Of a stretch of DNA of 64,000 nt, positions 24,299 to 33,500 are shown in pieces. The translations under genes and the position numbers were made by a program. The notes under the pieces are model-generated. The model was not told the origin of the DNA. It saw only the letters and a program-made list of their open reading frames with translations, and searched no databases. Position 1 is the first letter of the stretch; the number at the start of each line of letters is the position of its first letter. The stretch is from an uncultured Clostridia bacterium (lineage in GTDB: Bacteria; Bacillota; Clostridia; Peptostreptococcales; Anaerovoracaceae), in NCBI GenBank assembly GCA_934255135.1, contig CAKQMV010000001.1:62001-126000 (forward strand), given 5' to 3'.

Positions 24299-25306
24299 AT
24301 GCTTTACAGAAAGGATGCTGAGGACAGAGAATGGGTGTCACTATCACCGAAGGCGGCTCACGCCTCGGATAGCAAGGGAAGACTTTTGGCAGAAGAGAAG
24401 TGTGAATTTCGAACTGATTTTCAGAGAGACAGGGACAGAATCATTCATTCGAAGGCCTTTAGACGACTTATGCACAAGACTCAGGTATTTCTCGCACCAG
24501 AGGATGATCACTTCAGGACGAGACTTACACACACGATTGAGGTGTCCCAGATTTCAAGGTCAATTGCGTCCATTTTGAGGCTTAATGAAGACCTTACCGA
24601 GGCGATTGCGCTAGGACACGACCTCGGACACACACCTTTTGGCCATAGCGGAGAGTCAGTTCTTAACGAGATTCACCCTGGTGGCTTTATGCACAATGTG
24701 CAGAGTCTTAGGACTGTTGACAAGCTTGAAGTTACAAGCAGAAGGACAGGTCTTAATCTCACATACGAGGTAAGAGATGGCATCCTTAATCACAGAGGCA
24801 TAGACAAGCCTTCAACTCTTGAAGGACAGGTCGTAAGCCTGAGCGATAGAATTGCTTATGTCAATCACGATATAGACGATGCGATCAGAAGCGGAATCAT
24901 ATCGCAGGAGGATCTTCCCAAGTATGATCTGGAGGTTCTAGGCTTCACGCATAGTGACAGGATCAATAACCTGATCATCAATCTGTGCAGCACAAGTGAA
25001 GGCAAGGATCAGATTGCTTTAAGTCCAGATTACTTTGAGGCTCTGATGGATCTTCGCAAGTTTATGTTTGCAAGAGTGTATAACAGCGAAGAGGTTCAGC
25101 AGTATACAAACCTTAATAAGGTGGATGTCGTTATCAAAGCTTTATATGAGTACTATAACGACAATACAGACATGCTTCCTGAGTTCTACAGACAAGTTGC
25201 AGCGGAGGATGGTACTTCAGAGGCTGTGAAGGATTATATATCGGGAATGACCGACAGATTTGCAGTAAACAAGTATCTTGAGCTGTTTGTTCCAAGATGC
25301 TGCTAG
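24299..25306 (+). CDS. dgt: dGTP triphosphohydrolase-like HD protein
   Basis: This 335-residue protein belongs to the Dgt-like HD hydrolases. RDRIIHSKAFRRLMHKTQVF is the family N-terminal signature, RTRLTHTIEVSQISRS gives the first metal histidine, and ALGHDLGHTPFGHSGE gives the HD pair. It splits dNTPs into nucleoside and triphosphate. It is close to dnaG, as in many Clostridia. Confidence 0.92.
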   Translation: MLYRKDAEDREWVSLSPKAAHASDSKGRLLAEEKCEFRTDFQRDRDRIIHSKAFRRLMHKTQVFLAPEDDHFRTRLTHTIEVSQISRSIASILRLNEDLTEAIALGHDLGHTPFGHSGESVLNEIHPGGFMHNVQSLRTVDKLEVTSRRTGLNLTYEVRDGILNHRGIDKPSTLEGQVVSLSDRIAYVNHDIDDAIRSGIISQEDLPKYDLEVLGFTHSDRINNLIINLCSTSEGKDQIALSPDYFEALMDLRKFMFARVYNSEEVQQYTNLNKVDVVIKALYEYYNDNTDMLPEFYRQVAAEDGTSEAVKDYISGMTDRFAVNKYLELFVPRCC

Positions 25307-25330
25307 ATATATTTGAATAAGGAGGATGAA

Positions 25331-27118
25331 ATGGCTTTCGACAACAGGTTTATCGATGAACTTAAAATGAACATTAATATCGTAGATGTTGTCGGCAAGG
25401 AGGTTTCTTTGAAGAAATCCGGCAGCAATCACAAAGGCCTGTGTCCATTTCATTCTGAGAAGACACCTTCATTCATGGTTAATGAAGAGAAGCAGATTTT
25501 TAACTGCTTTGGCTGTGGAGAGAAGGGCGATGTTATAAGATTCGTGCAGAGGTTCTACAATCTTTCTTTTATGGATGCTGTAGACAAGCTGTGCGAGGAA
25601 TATGGAATCAAGAGACCTGATTATTCAGGTGGCAAGAGAATTGATTATGACAAGTATTATGAGATAAATGCCAAGGCAGCGAGGTTCTTCTACAAGAATC
25701 TTACGGGAGGTCCGAACGTAGGATATTCATATCTTAAGGGAAGAGGGCTTACGGATCACACGATAGCTTCTTTTGGCCTCGGATATGCACCGGACAGCTG
25801 GAATGCTCTGACAAATCATCTTCGCAAGGAAGGTATTTCTGATGCCGATATGGTTAAGCTCGGTCTTGCATCTGAAGGTAAGAAGGGCATTTATGACAAG
25901 TTCAGGGACAGAGTAATGTTTCCTATCTTCAGCACTAACGGCAAGGTTATCGGATTTGGCGGTCGTGCTATAGGTGATGTCAAGCCGAAGTATCTCAATT
26001 CTCCAGAGAGTGAGATTTTCCTTAAGAAGAATAATCTCTATGCTCTTAATTTCACCAAGAAGGATATCTCGGAGAGAGACCATGTCATCATGGTCGAGGG
26101 ATATATGGATGTTATAAGCCTGTTTCAGAGTGGCGTAAGAAATGTTGCTGCATCACTTGGTACAGCACTTACCGATAATCAGGCTAAGCTTATTTCGAGA
26201 TACACTAAGAATGTGGTTCTTTCATACGATTCTGATAATGCCGGCATCAAGGCTGCGCTTAGAGGAATTTCGATAATGAAGGGACAGAATCTTAATGTCA
26301 AGGTTCTTACTGTAGAGGATGGTAAGGATCCAGACGAGTTTGTTAAGAAGCACGGAAGGGAAGCTTTTGAGAGGCTTGTTAAGAAGGCTGTGCCCGGAAC
26401 AGAGTTCAGGCTTAATGCTCTAAAGGTTGGTTACAGCTTCGATAACGACACTGATGTGCTCGACTATATTAACAGGGTTGTGCCTGTTTTACGGGATCTT
26501 AATCCGGTTGAACAGAACATATATATAAAGAAGCTTTCTGATGAATTCGGACTTTCAGAGAGTTCGATTACTGCAGAGGTGCATACAGGAGGTGGCGTTC
26601 AGAGCGCAAGACCTAAGACTGCAAGTACTACAGCTAATAATATCAGAAAGAGAGATACTGTAAGTGATGATAGGGACATAAGACTTGAGATGTCACTCCT
26701 GATACTTGCAGTAAACAACACACGATATCTTAAGTGTTTTGAGGATGATTCCATCGTCTTCAGATCAGGCAGGTCAAGAAATATACTGGCTGCAATGAAT
26801 CAGCTTTGCGATGACGCGGAGAACGGGATTCACAGCATAGATTTGAACAAGATTTTTGCACTGCTTGATCCAGAAGATGAAGAATACTTCCGTAAATTCA
26901 CCAAGATTATAAAGATTGGCCCTGATGATGAGGCGTTCTATCATGAATGCAGGACCGCCTACAAGATTAATGCTCTCAAGGATAAGAGGCTTGAGCTCCT
27001 GCAGAGGATATCTGTCAGCGAGAAGATGGGAAGCAGTAAAGAAACAGCAGAGCTTGGGATGCAGCTTGTAGAAATCAACAACCTCATCAAAGAAACAATG
27101 GAGGATAACAATGCCTAA
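25331..27118 (+). CDS. dnaG: DNA primase
   Basis: This 595-residue protein has the CHC2 zinc finger (CPFHSEKTPSF then CFGCGEKGD, about residues 34-62), the TOPRIM core (VIMVEGYMDVISL at about 255 and LSYDSDNAGIKAA at about 300) and a helicase-binding C terminus. It makes RNA primers at the replication fork. I chose ATG 25331 because AAGGAGG lies 5-6 bases upstream. The stop overlaps the rpoD start by 8 bases. Confidence 0.96.
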   Translation: MAFDNRFIDELKMNINIVDVVGKEVSLKKSGSNHKGLCPFHSEKTPSFMVNEEKQIFNCFGCGEKGDVIRFVQRFYNLSFMDAVDKLCEEYGIKRPDYSGGKRIDYDKYYEINAKAARFFYKNLTGGPNVGYSYLKGRGLTDHTIASFGLGYAPDSWNALTNHLRKEGISDADMVKLGLASEGKKGIYDKFRDRVMFPIFSTNGKVIGFGGRAIGDVKPKYLNSPESEIFLKKNNLYALNFTKKDISERDHVIMVEGYMDVISLFQSGVRNVAASLGTALTDNQAKLISRYTKNVVLSYDSDNAGIKAALRGISIMKGQNLNVKVLTVEDGKDPDEFVKKHGREAFERLVKKAVPGTEFRLNALKVGYSFDNDTDVLDYINRVVPVLRDLNPVEQNIYIKKLSDEFGLSESSITAEVHTGGGVQSARPKTASTTANNIRKRDTVSDDRDIRLEMSLLILAVNNTRYLKCFEDDSIVFRSGRSRNILAAMNQLCDDAENGIHSIDLNKIFALLDPEDEEYFRKFTKIIKIGPDDEAFYHECRTAYKINALKDKRLELLQRISVSEKMGSSKETAELGMQLVEINNLIKETMEDNNA

Positions 27119-28313
27119 GGAAACAAAAGAAACAAAGATGGATCAGATCGCTCAGTCACTGATTGATAAGGCTAAGAAGTGCGATAATGAGATTTCTCTT
27201 GCAGAGATCGGAATTGCTCTTCAGGAAAGCAAGGTCAACGATAAGGTCATCAATGAGATTTATGAGAAGCTCGAAGCAGAGGGAATCAGCATTGTAGATT
27301 CTAGAGAGCCTTCAGATTATGATCTCGAAGAGGTAAATGAGGAGCTCGAAGACGATTACCTCGAAGATGATGTCCTTGGTGATTCAGATGACGACGATGA
27401 TGATGACGATGATGAGGTAGCTTCAAGAAGCGGTGTTGTAATTACAAAGACCGGCGAGATTGAAGTTGCTGAGTCAAGAAGCATTCCTACAGATGACCCT
27501 GTAAGAATGTATTTCAAAGAAATCGGTAAAGTTCCTCTACTTACAGCAGATGAAGAGAGAGAGCTTGCTATCAGAATCGAGAATGGTGACGAGGAAGCTA
27601 AGAAGAAGCTTTGCGAATCAAATCTCAGACTCGTAGTAAGTATCGCAAGAAGATATCTTAACAGAGGACTTTCATTCCTTGACCTTATACAGGAGGGTAA
27701 CCTCGGTCTTATTAAGGCTGTAGAGAAGTTTGACTATACTAAGGGATACAAGTTCTCAACTTATGCTACATGGTGGATCAGACAGGCTATCACAAGATCT
27801 ATCGCTGATCAAGCCAGAACTATCAGAATTCCAGTTCACATGGTTGAGACTATCAACAAGCTGATTCGAATTTCAAGACAGCTACTTCAGGAGTACGGTC
27901 GTGAACCTACTTCAGAGGAAATCGCTAAGGAAATGGGAATTTCTGTAGAGAAGGTTAGAGAGATCAAGAAGATCTCACAGGATCCTGTATCACTTGAGAC
28001 ACCTATCGGCGAGGAGGAGGATTCACACCTTGGTGATTTCATTCCTGATGAAGACATTCCATCACCAGTTGAGGCTGCAGCATATTCAATGCTTCAGAAG
28101 CAGCTCCGTGAGGTTCTCGATACTCTGTCAGAGAGAGAAAAGAAGGTTCTTATTCTAAGATTCGGTCTTGACGACGGACGTCCTCGTACACTCGAAGAGG
28201 TAGGTAAGGAGTTTAACGTAACTCGTGAGAGAATCCGTCAGATTGAGGCTAAGGCACTGAGAAAGCTCAGACACCCAAGCAGAAGTAAGAAGCTTAAGGA
28301 TTATCTGGAGTAA
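27111..28313 (+). CDS. rpoD: RNA polymerase primary sigma factor
   Basis: This 400-residue protein directs RNA polymerase to housekeeping promoters. Region 1.1 is followed by an acidic linker with a run of aspartates (about 90-103). Region 1.2 (DDPVRMYFKEIGKVPLLTAD), region 2 (DLIQEGNLGLIKAVEKFDY and YATWWIRQAITRSIADQART), region 3 and region 4 (TRERIRQIEAKALRKLRHP) are complete. It overlaps dnaG by 8 bases, the classic macromolecular-synthesis arrangement. Confidence 0.97.
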   Translation: MPKETKETKMDQIAQSLIDKAKKCDNEISLAEIGIALQESKVNDKVINEIYEKLEAEGISIVDSREPSDYDLEEVNEELEDDYLEDDVLGDSDDDDDDDDDEVASRSGVVITKTGEIEVAESRSIPTDDPVRMYFKEIGKVPLLTADEERELAIRIENGDEEAKKKLCESNLRLVVSIARRYLNRGLSFLDLIQEGNLGLIKAVEKFDYTKGYKFSTYATWWIRQAITRSIADQARTIRIPVHMVETINKLIRISRQLLQEYGREPTSEEIAKEMGISVEKVREIKKISQDPVSLETPIGEEEDSHLGDFIPDEDIPSPVEAAAYSMLQKQLREVLDTLSEREKKVLILRFGLDDGRPRTLEEVGKEFNVTRERIRQIEAKALRKLRHPSRSKKLKDYLE

Positions 28314-28315
28314 TA

Positions 28316-29038
28316 ATGAGACTAAGCAGAAGAATTTATGCATTATATGAATGCGTTAACAAAGGGGAATCTGCAGCAGACATAGGGACGGATCATGGAT
28401 ACGTCCCTATGCTTTTGATGAAGCATAATATTTCTCCGAGAGTAATAATGAGCGATATAAGTGGAGACTCGCTTTCGAAGGCAGTTGCTTCTTTTGGCGA
28501 GGCAGGCCTTATGGTAAGCGATGACTCGTTCAGAGTCGGAGACGGACTTAAGGGAATCGAGGCCGGTGAGGTCGATGATATTATCATCGCAGGACTTGGT
28601 GGCCATACTATCATCTCAATTCTCGACGAGGCTCCGGCCAAAACACGCTCCTTTAAGAAGCTCATTCTCCAGCCACGTAAGCATTCCGGCAATCTGAGAT
28701 ATTATCTCTATACGCACGGGTACGATATAGAGGAAGAGATTCTTGTTCCCGAGGGCAAGTTCATGTGTGAGATTATCGTTGCCGTTCCTTCAGATGTTAC
28801 ATCCAGAGATGCATTAATCTCTGAAGATTCAATCGAGTGGAAGTATCCTAAAGAATATTCAAAGCTCCCTAATGAATTCGTTGAGAAGCGGATCGGCTGG
28901 AAGGTATCAAGCATTGATGAAGAGATTGTAAATCTTAAAGGAAGCAAGCACGATAGAACTGAGCTCATCTCAAGACTTCAGAAGGACAGAGAATACCTCA
29001 CGTCGATTCTGGCAGAGAACAGAGCAACTAACAATTAG
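28316..29038 (+). CDS. trmK: tRNA (adenine-22-N1)-methyltransferase
   Basis: This 240-residue protein matches TrmK: the SAM-binding ADIGTDHGYVP near residue 20, IIIAGLGGHTIISIL at about 88, LILQPRKHSGNLRYYL and EEEILVPEGKFMCEIIVA. It methylates A22 of tRNA. It follows rpoD directly, the usual place in Firmicutes. Confidence 0.9.
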   Translation: MRLSRRIYALYECVNKGESAADIGTDHGYVPMLLMKHNISPRVIMSDISGDSLSKAVASFGEAGLMVSDDSFRVGDGLKGIEAGEVDDIIIAGLGGHTIISILDEAPAKTRSFKKLILQPRKHSGNLRYYLYTHGYDIEEEILVPEGKFMCEIIVAVPSDVTSRDALISEDSIEWKYPKEYSKLPNEFVEKRIGWKVSSIDEEIVNLKGSKHDRTELISRLQKDREYLTSILAENRATNN

Positions 29039-29050
29039 CACGATCTTAAT

Positions 29051-30103
29051 ATGAAGAAATTAAAGATGATAAATATAGCGGCGCTCTACATTGGTGTAAT
29101 TATGGGTGCCGGCTTTGCATCAGGCAGGGAAGCATGGCAGTTCTTTGGTGTATTCGGAAACAAAGGATACATAGGTACTTTTTTTGTCACTGTCGGTTTT
29201 ATCGCTGTAGCCTGCATGCTAAGCTACATAGCATTAAGCAAGAATACAAGTGATCTTGGCAGGCTTATATCGCCTGTAGAGAACAGCTTTATAGTTAATA
29301 CAGTAGGATTAATAACTGCAGCTATCTACTATTCTATGATAATAGCGATGACGGCTGCAGGTGGCTCACTTCTGAATCAGGAGTTCGGCATAAATAAGGC
29401 TGTTGGTGGTGCAATTATAGCTATTCTGGTAGTTTTGACTGTACTCGGAGATTTCGAACGAATCTCGGCAGTATTTAAGCTACTAACACCGGTGCTATTT
29501 ACTCTTGCTGTTCTTACAATAATATTTGTAATAAGGGCTGACTTTACACAGAGCGGAGCAGTTGCAGGATATAAGCCTGGAAGCATGACTCCAAACTGGG
29601 CAATATCAGCAATTGTATTTCTTGCATACAATACAATCGGAATGATCACGATGGCAGGATCGTCAGCGGAGAATGCGGTTGACAGAAAGAACGCTTTTGG
29701 CGGTGCAATCCTTGGAGCAACGTGTCTTGGAGCGCTCACCATTATTCTTCTTAGAGCACTTCTTTCAGATATGGCATTTGCAAGCGTGATGGATCTTCCG
29801 ATGCTGGCATTCTCAGGAAGAATATCCAAGGTTCTGAATGTTGTTTATGCGGTGGTACTTTATGGTGCAGTTTACTCCACAGCGGCATCGACATATTACG
29901 GTTTCAGCACTAAGCTTCCTGATAACAATGCAAAGAAACCAGTGCTTGTTTTCGGAGCTATTGCAGGTTTCGGACTGGGCCTGACAGGGTTTAAGACACT
30001 GGTTGAATACCTGTATCCATTGCAGGGCTATATTGGAATATTATTCCTAATTTTGATTACTATTAATTTTATCAATGAAGTACGAAAGAACTTTGTTAAA
30101 TAA
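29051..30103 (+). CDS. YkvI-like membrane transporter
   Basis: This 350-residue protein is hydrophobic throughout, with about ten membrane segments. The N-terminal GVIMGAGFASGREAWQFFGV is characteristic of YkvI-type proteins, which are related to amino-acid/cation symporters. The substrate is not known. No strong ribosome binding site precedes the ATG; it follows trmK by 12 bases and may be translated by coupling. Confidence 0.75.
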   Translation: MKKLKMINIAALYIGVIMGAGFASGREAWQFFGVFGNKGYIGTFFVTVGFIAVACMLSYIALSKNTSDLGRLISPVENSFIVNTVGLITAAIYYSMIIAMTAAGGSLLNQEFGINKAVGGAIIAILVVLTVLGDFERISAVFKLLTPVLFTLAVLTIIFVIRADFTQSGAVAGYKPGSMTPNWAISAIVFLAYNTIGMITMAGSSAENAVDRKNAFGGAILGATCLGALTIILLRALLSDMAFASVMDLPMLAFSGRISKVLNVVYAVVLYGAVYSTAASTYYGFSTKLPDNNAKKPVLVFGAIAGFGLGLTGFKTLVEYLYPLQGYIGILFLILITINFINEVRKNFVK

Positions 30104-30113
30104 AAATCTGATT

Positions 30114-30141
30114 TTGACATTGAATTTAAATCAGTTATAAT
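30114..30141 (+). promoter_or_regulatory. Promoter of RNase P RNA
   Basis: TTGACA (30114-30119) and TATAAT (30136-30141) are separated by 16 bases, both perfect consensus. The expected start coincides with the first paired base of the RNA near 30147. This is the strongest promoter I see in the window. Confidence 0.85.
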
Positions 30142-30146
30142 AAGGC

Positions 30147-30495
30147 GTTGGGTAAACCAGACGATCGCGTGCCACTTGATGGTATGAGGAAAGTCCGGGC
30201 TCCATAGGGCAAGGATGACGGATAACGTCCGCCGCAGGTAACTGTAGGGAAAGTGCAACAGAAACATTCCGCCGAAACGGGTAATGCCGTGGTAAGGTTG
30301 AAATAGTGAGGTAAGAGCTCACTGGCATCATGGAGACGTGATGACCGTGTAAACCCCATCCGGAGCAAGACTGAGTTGGACATCCAAGGGGGCTGCCCGT
30401 CCCCGTCCGGTAGGTAAGTCGCTTGATGCTGCAAGCAATTGCAGTACTAGATGGATGATCGTCAGATACAGAACCCGGCTTACGGTTTGCCCAAT
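30147..30495 (+). ncRNA. rnpB: RNase P RNA
   Basis: The conserved core is plain: GAGGAAAGTCCGGGCTCC near the 5' end (30186-30203), GGTAAGAGCTCAC in the middle, TGTAAACCCCATCCGGAGCA, and ACAGAACCCGGCTTAC near the 3' end. The outer P1 stem forms between 30147-30158 (GTTGGGTAAACC) and 30484-30495 (GGTTTGCCCAAT). A T-rich tail follows. This ribozyme matures tRNA 5' ends. Confidence 0.93.
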
Positions 30496-30531
30496 ATCTT
30501 TTTTATTTATTAATATTTGGAGGACTAATAC

Positions 30532-33500
30532 ATGTCATTTAAGTTAGGTATTGATGTAGGTTCAACTACAGTTAAACTCATAATACTTGATGAGAATAAC
30601 AATATTATTTTTCAGAAATATGAAAGACATATGTCAAATGTGTTTGAGAAGGTAACTGAACTTCTCAAGCAGTTATACTGTGAAAATGGGGACATGCAGC
30701 TGAAATCTGTCATTACAGGTTCTGGCGGTATGTCTCTTGCTAATTTACTCGGAATTAAGTTCGAGCAGGAAGTTATTACCTGCAGTAATGCAGTAGAGAA
30801 ACTTATTCCTGAAACTGATGTTGCAATTGAGCTTGGTGGAGAGGATGCCAAGATTACATTCTATGGTTCTACTGTAGAGCAGAGAATGAACGGAACATGT
30901 GCCGGTGGTACAGGTGCGTTTATCGACCAGATGGCTGTACTCCTTAATACGGATGCTTCGGGACTTAACGAGGCAGCCAAGGATTACTCCATCATCTATC
31001 CGATTGCTTCAAGATGCGGAGTTTTTGCAAAGACTGACATTCAGCCTCTTATTAACGATGGTGCCAAGACAAGTGATATTGCGGCATCAATTTTCCAGGC
31101 TGTTGTTAACCAGATGATCAGTGGTCTTGCATGCGGACATCCGATTAAGGGTAAGGTTGCTTTCCTTGGTGGACCACTTGAATATCTGTCAGAGCTTCGT
31201 AAGAGATTTATTGAGACTCTTGAGCTTTCAGACGAGGATGTTATCTTCCCTGAGAACGCCAAGTACTTCGTTGCACTAGGCGCTGCATATCTTGCAGAGA
31301 AGAGCGATGAGGTTTCACTTTCATCTCTTGTTGAGAGAATCAGCAATGCAAGTCCTGATGAGACTGCTGATACGAAGTATCTTCAGCCTCTGTTCGTAGA
31401 TGAGGATGACTACAAGGAATTCACAGCAAGACACGGCAAGGCCAAGGCGAAGAGAGGTTCAATCAGTGAGACTCACGGACCTGTGTTTTTCGGACTTGAC
31501 GCTGGATCTACAACAACAAAGGCTGTTGCTATTAACAGCGAAAGAGAAATTATATTCGAGCATTATCAGAATAATGAGGGAGATCCTCTCGATGTAGTAA
31601 AGCTTATTTTATCAGAGCTTTATTCCAAGCTTAATGATGATGCATTTATTGGAAGAGCTGTTGTTACGGGCTACGGAGAGAGCCTTATTAAGGCTGCATT
31701 CAAGATTGATGCAGGTGAGATTGAGACAATGGCTCATTACAAGGGAGCAAGACAGTTCCAGCCTGATGTTACATTTATCCTTGATATTGGTGGACAGGAT
31801 ATGAAGTGCATGAAGATTAAGGATGGTGCAATTAATAACATCATGCTTAACGAGGCGTGCTCATCTGGCTGCGGCTCATTCATCGAGACCTATGCGAAAT
31901 CTGTAGACATGAGTGTCCCTGATTTTGCCCGCGAAGCATTAAAATCAGACAAGCCTGTAGATCTCGGTACAAGGTGTACTGTGTTTATGAACTCGAAGGT
32001 TAAGCAGGCACAGAAGGAAGGTGCGACTATCGCAGACATTTCTGCTGGTCTTTCGTACTCTGTTATCAAAAATGCGCTTTATAAAGTTATCAAGCTCCGT
32101 AATCCTGAGGAGACTGGTGACCACGTCGTTGTACAGGGCGGAACCTTCCTTAATGAGGCCGTCCTTAGAAGCATCGAGATTATTCTTGGCAAGGATGTTG
32201 TAAGACCTGACATCAGCGGACTTATGGGTGCTTATGGCTGTGCTGTCATAGCTCATGAGGATTATGAAGAGGGCGAGGTTTCAACAATTCTTGACAGAGA
32301 TAAGCTTGATTCATTTGCAGTTACAACAACTAACGGAAGATGTCACGGCTGCGGAAACAGTTGCATTCTTACAATTTCGAAGTTCAGTGACGGCAGCAGA
32401 TATATTACCGGAAACAGATGTGAGAAGGGTGCCGGAATTGAGAAGACAATCAGCAGTCTTCCTAACCTATATGAAGTAAAGAATCAGCTTCTTTTCGACA
32501 GACCTGTGCTTAGCGAAGAGAATGCGCCAAGAGGTACTATCGGAATTCCAAGAGTTCTTAATATGTATGAGGATTATCCGTTCTGGCATGCGTTTTTCAC
32601 AAGCCTTGGCTTCAGAGTTGTTCTGACGCCACCAAGCTCGAAGGAAATGTATGAATCAGGAATGGATACAATTGCTTCAGATACAGCATGTTATCCTGCA
32701 AAGCTCGTTCACGGTCACATCAAGTGGCTCGTTTCACACGGAATCAAGAGAATTTTCTATCCGTCTGTAAATTACGAGGTTATCGAGGATAAGACAGCTC
32801 CTAACCACTACAACTGTCCTGTTGTAGCTACATATCCGGAGCTTATCGATAAGAACATGGCAGACTTTTTCTTCGATGAGAATGTAGAATTCTACCATCC
32901 GTTCATTCCGTATGATGATGACGAGAGAATGGCTGAGGAGTTCGTTAAGTTCTTCGCCGGCACGCGTAATATCGACATTGCCAGCACAGAGAACATCGTT
33001 AAGAACTTCAACCTCGGCGATGATAAGAGAAATTACGGTCTCTATCATATGTACATCAGTAGAGGCGAGATCAGAAAGGCAATCAATGACGGTCGTTCAA
33101 GCTACTTCAGCTTCAAGGACGAAATGAAGAGGCAGGGTAGAGCAGCTCTTGCATATATCGAAGACCACGGGCAAAAGGGCGTAGTTCTCTGCGGCCGACC
33201 ATATCACGTGGATCCGGAGATTAATCATGGCATTGATAATGTTATCATTCAGCAGGATATGGCTGTTCTCACAGAGGATTCAGTAAGCTGGATGGTTGAT
33301 AATGCGAGACCTATTAGAATTCTTGACCAGTGGGTATATCACTCAAGACTATATAAGGCAGCGATTGTTGTTGGACAGAGAGATGATCTTGAGCTTGTTC
33401 AGCTTAACTCATTCGGATGTGGACTTGATGCCGTAACAACTGATGAAGTTGACGAGCTTCTTACAGCTAACAACAAGCTATATACAGTTCTTAAGATTGA

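Noticed and set aside
27385..27420. Aspartate-codon run in rpoD as a microsatellite or frameshift site
   Set aside because: The frame is intact and acidic linkers at this place are usual in primary sigma factors.
30131..30434. Leftward frames inside 30.1-30.4 kb
   Set aside because: They lie within the RNase P RNA gene, whose conserved core and promoter explain the region.
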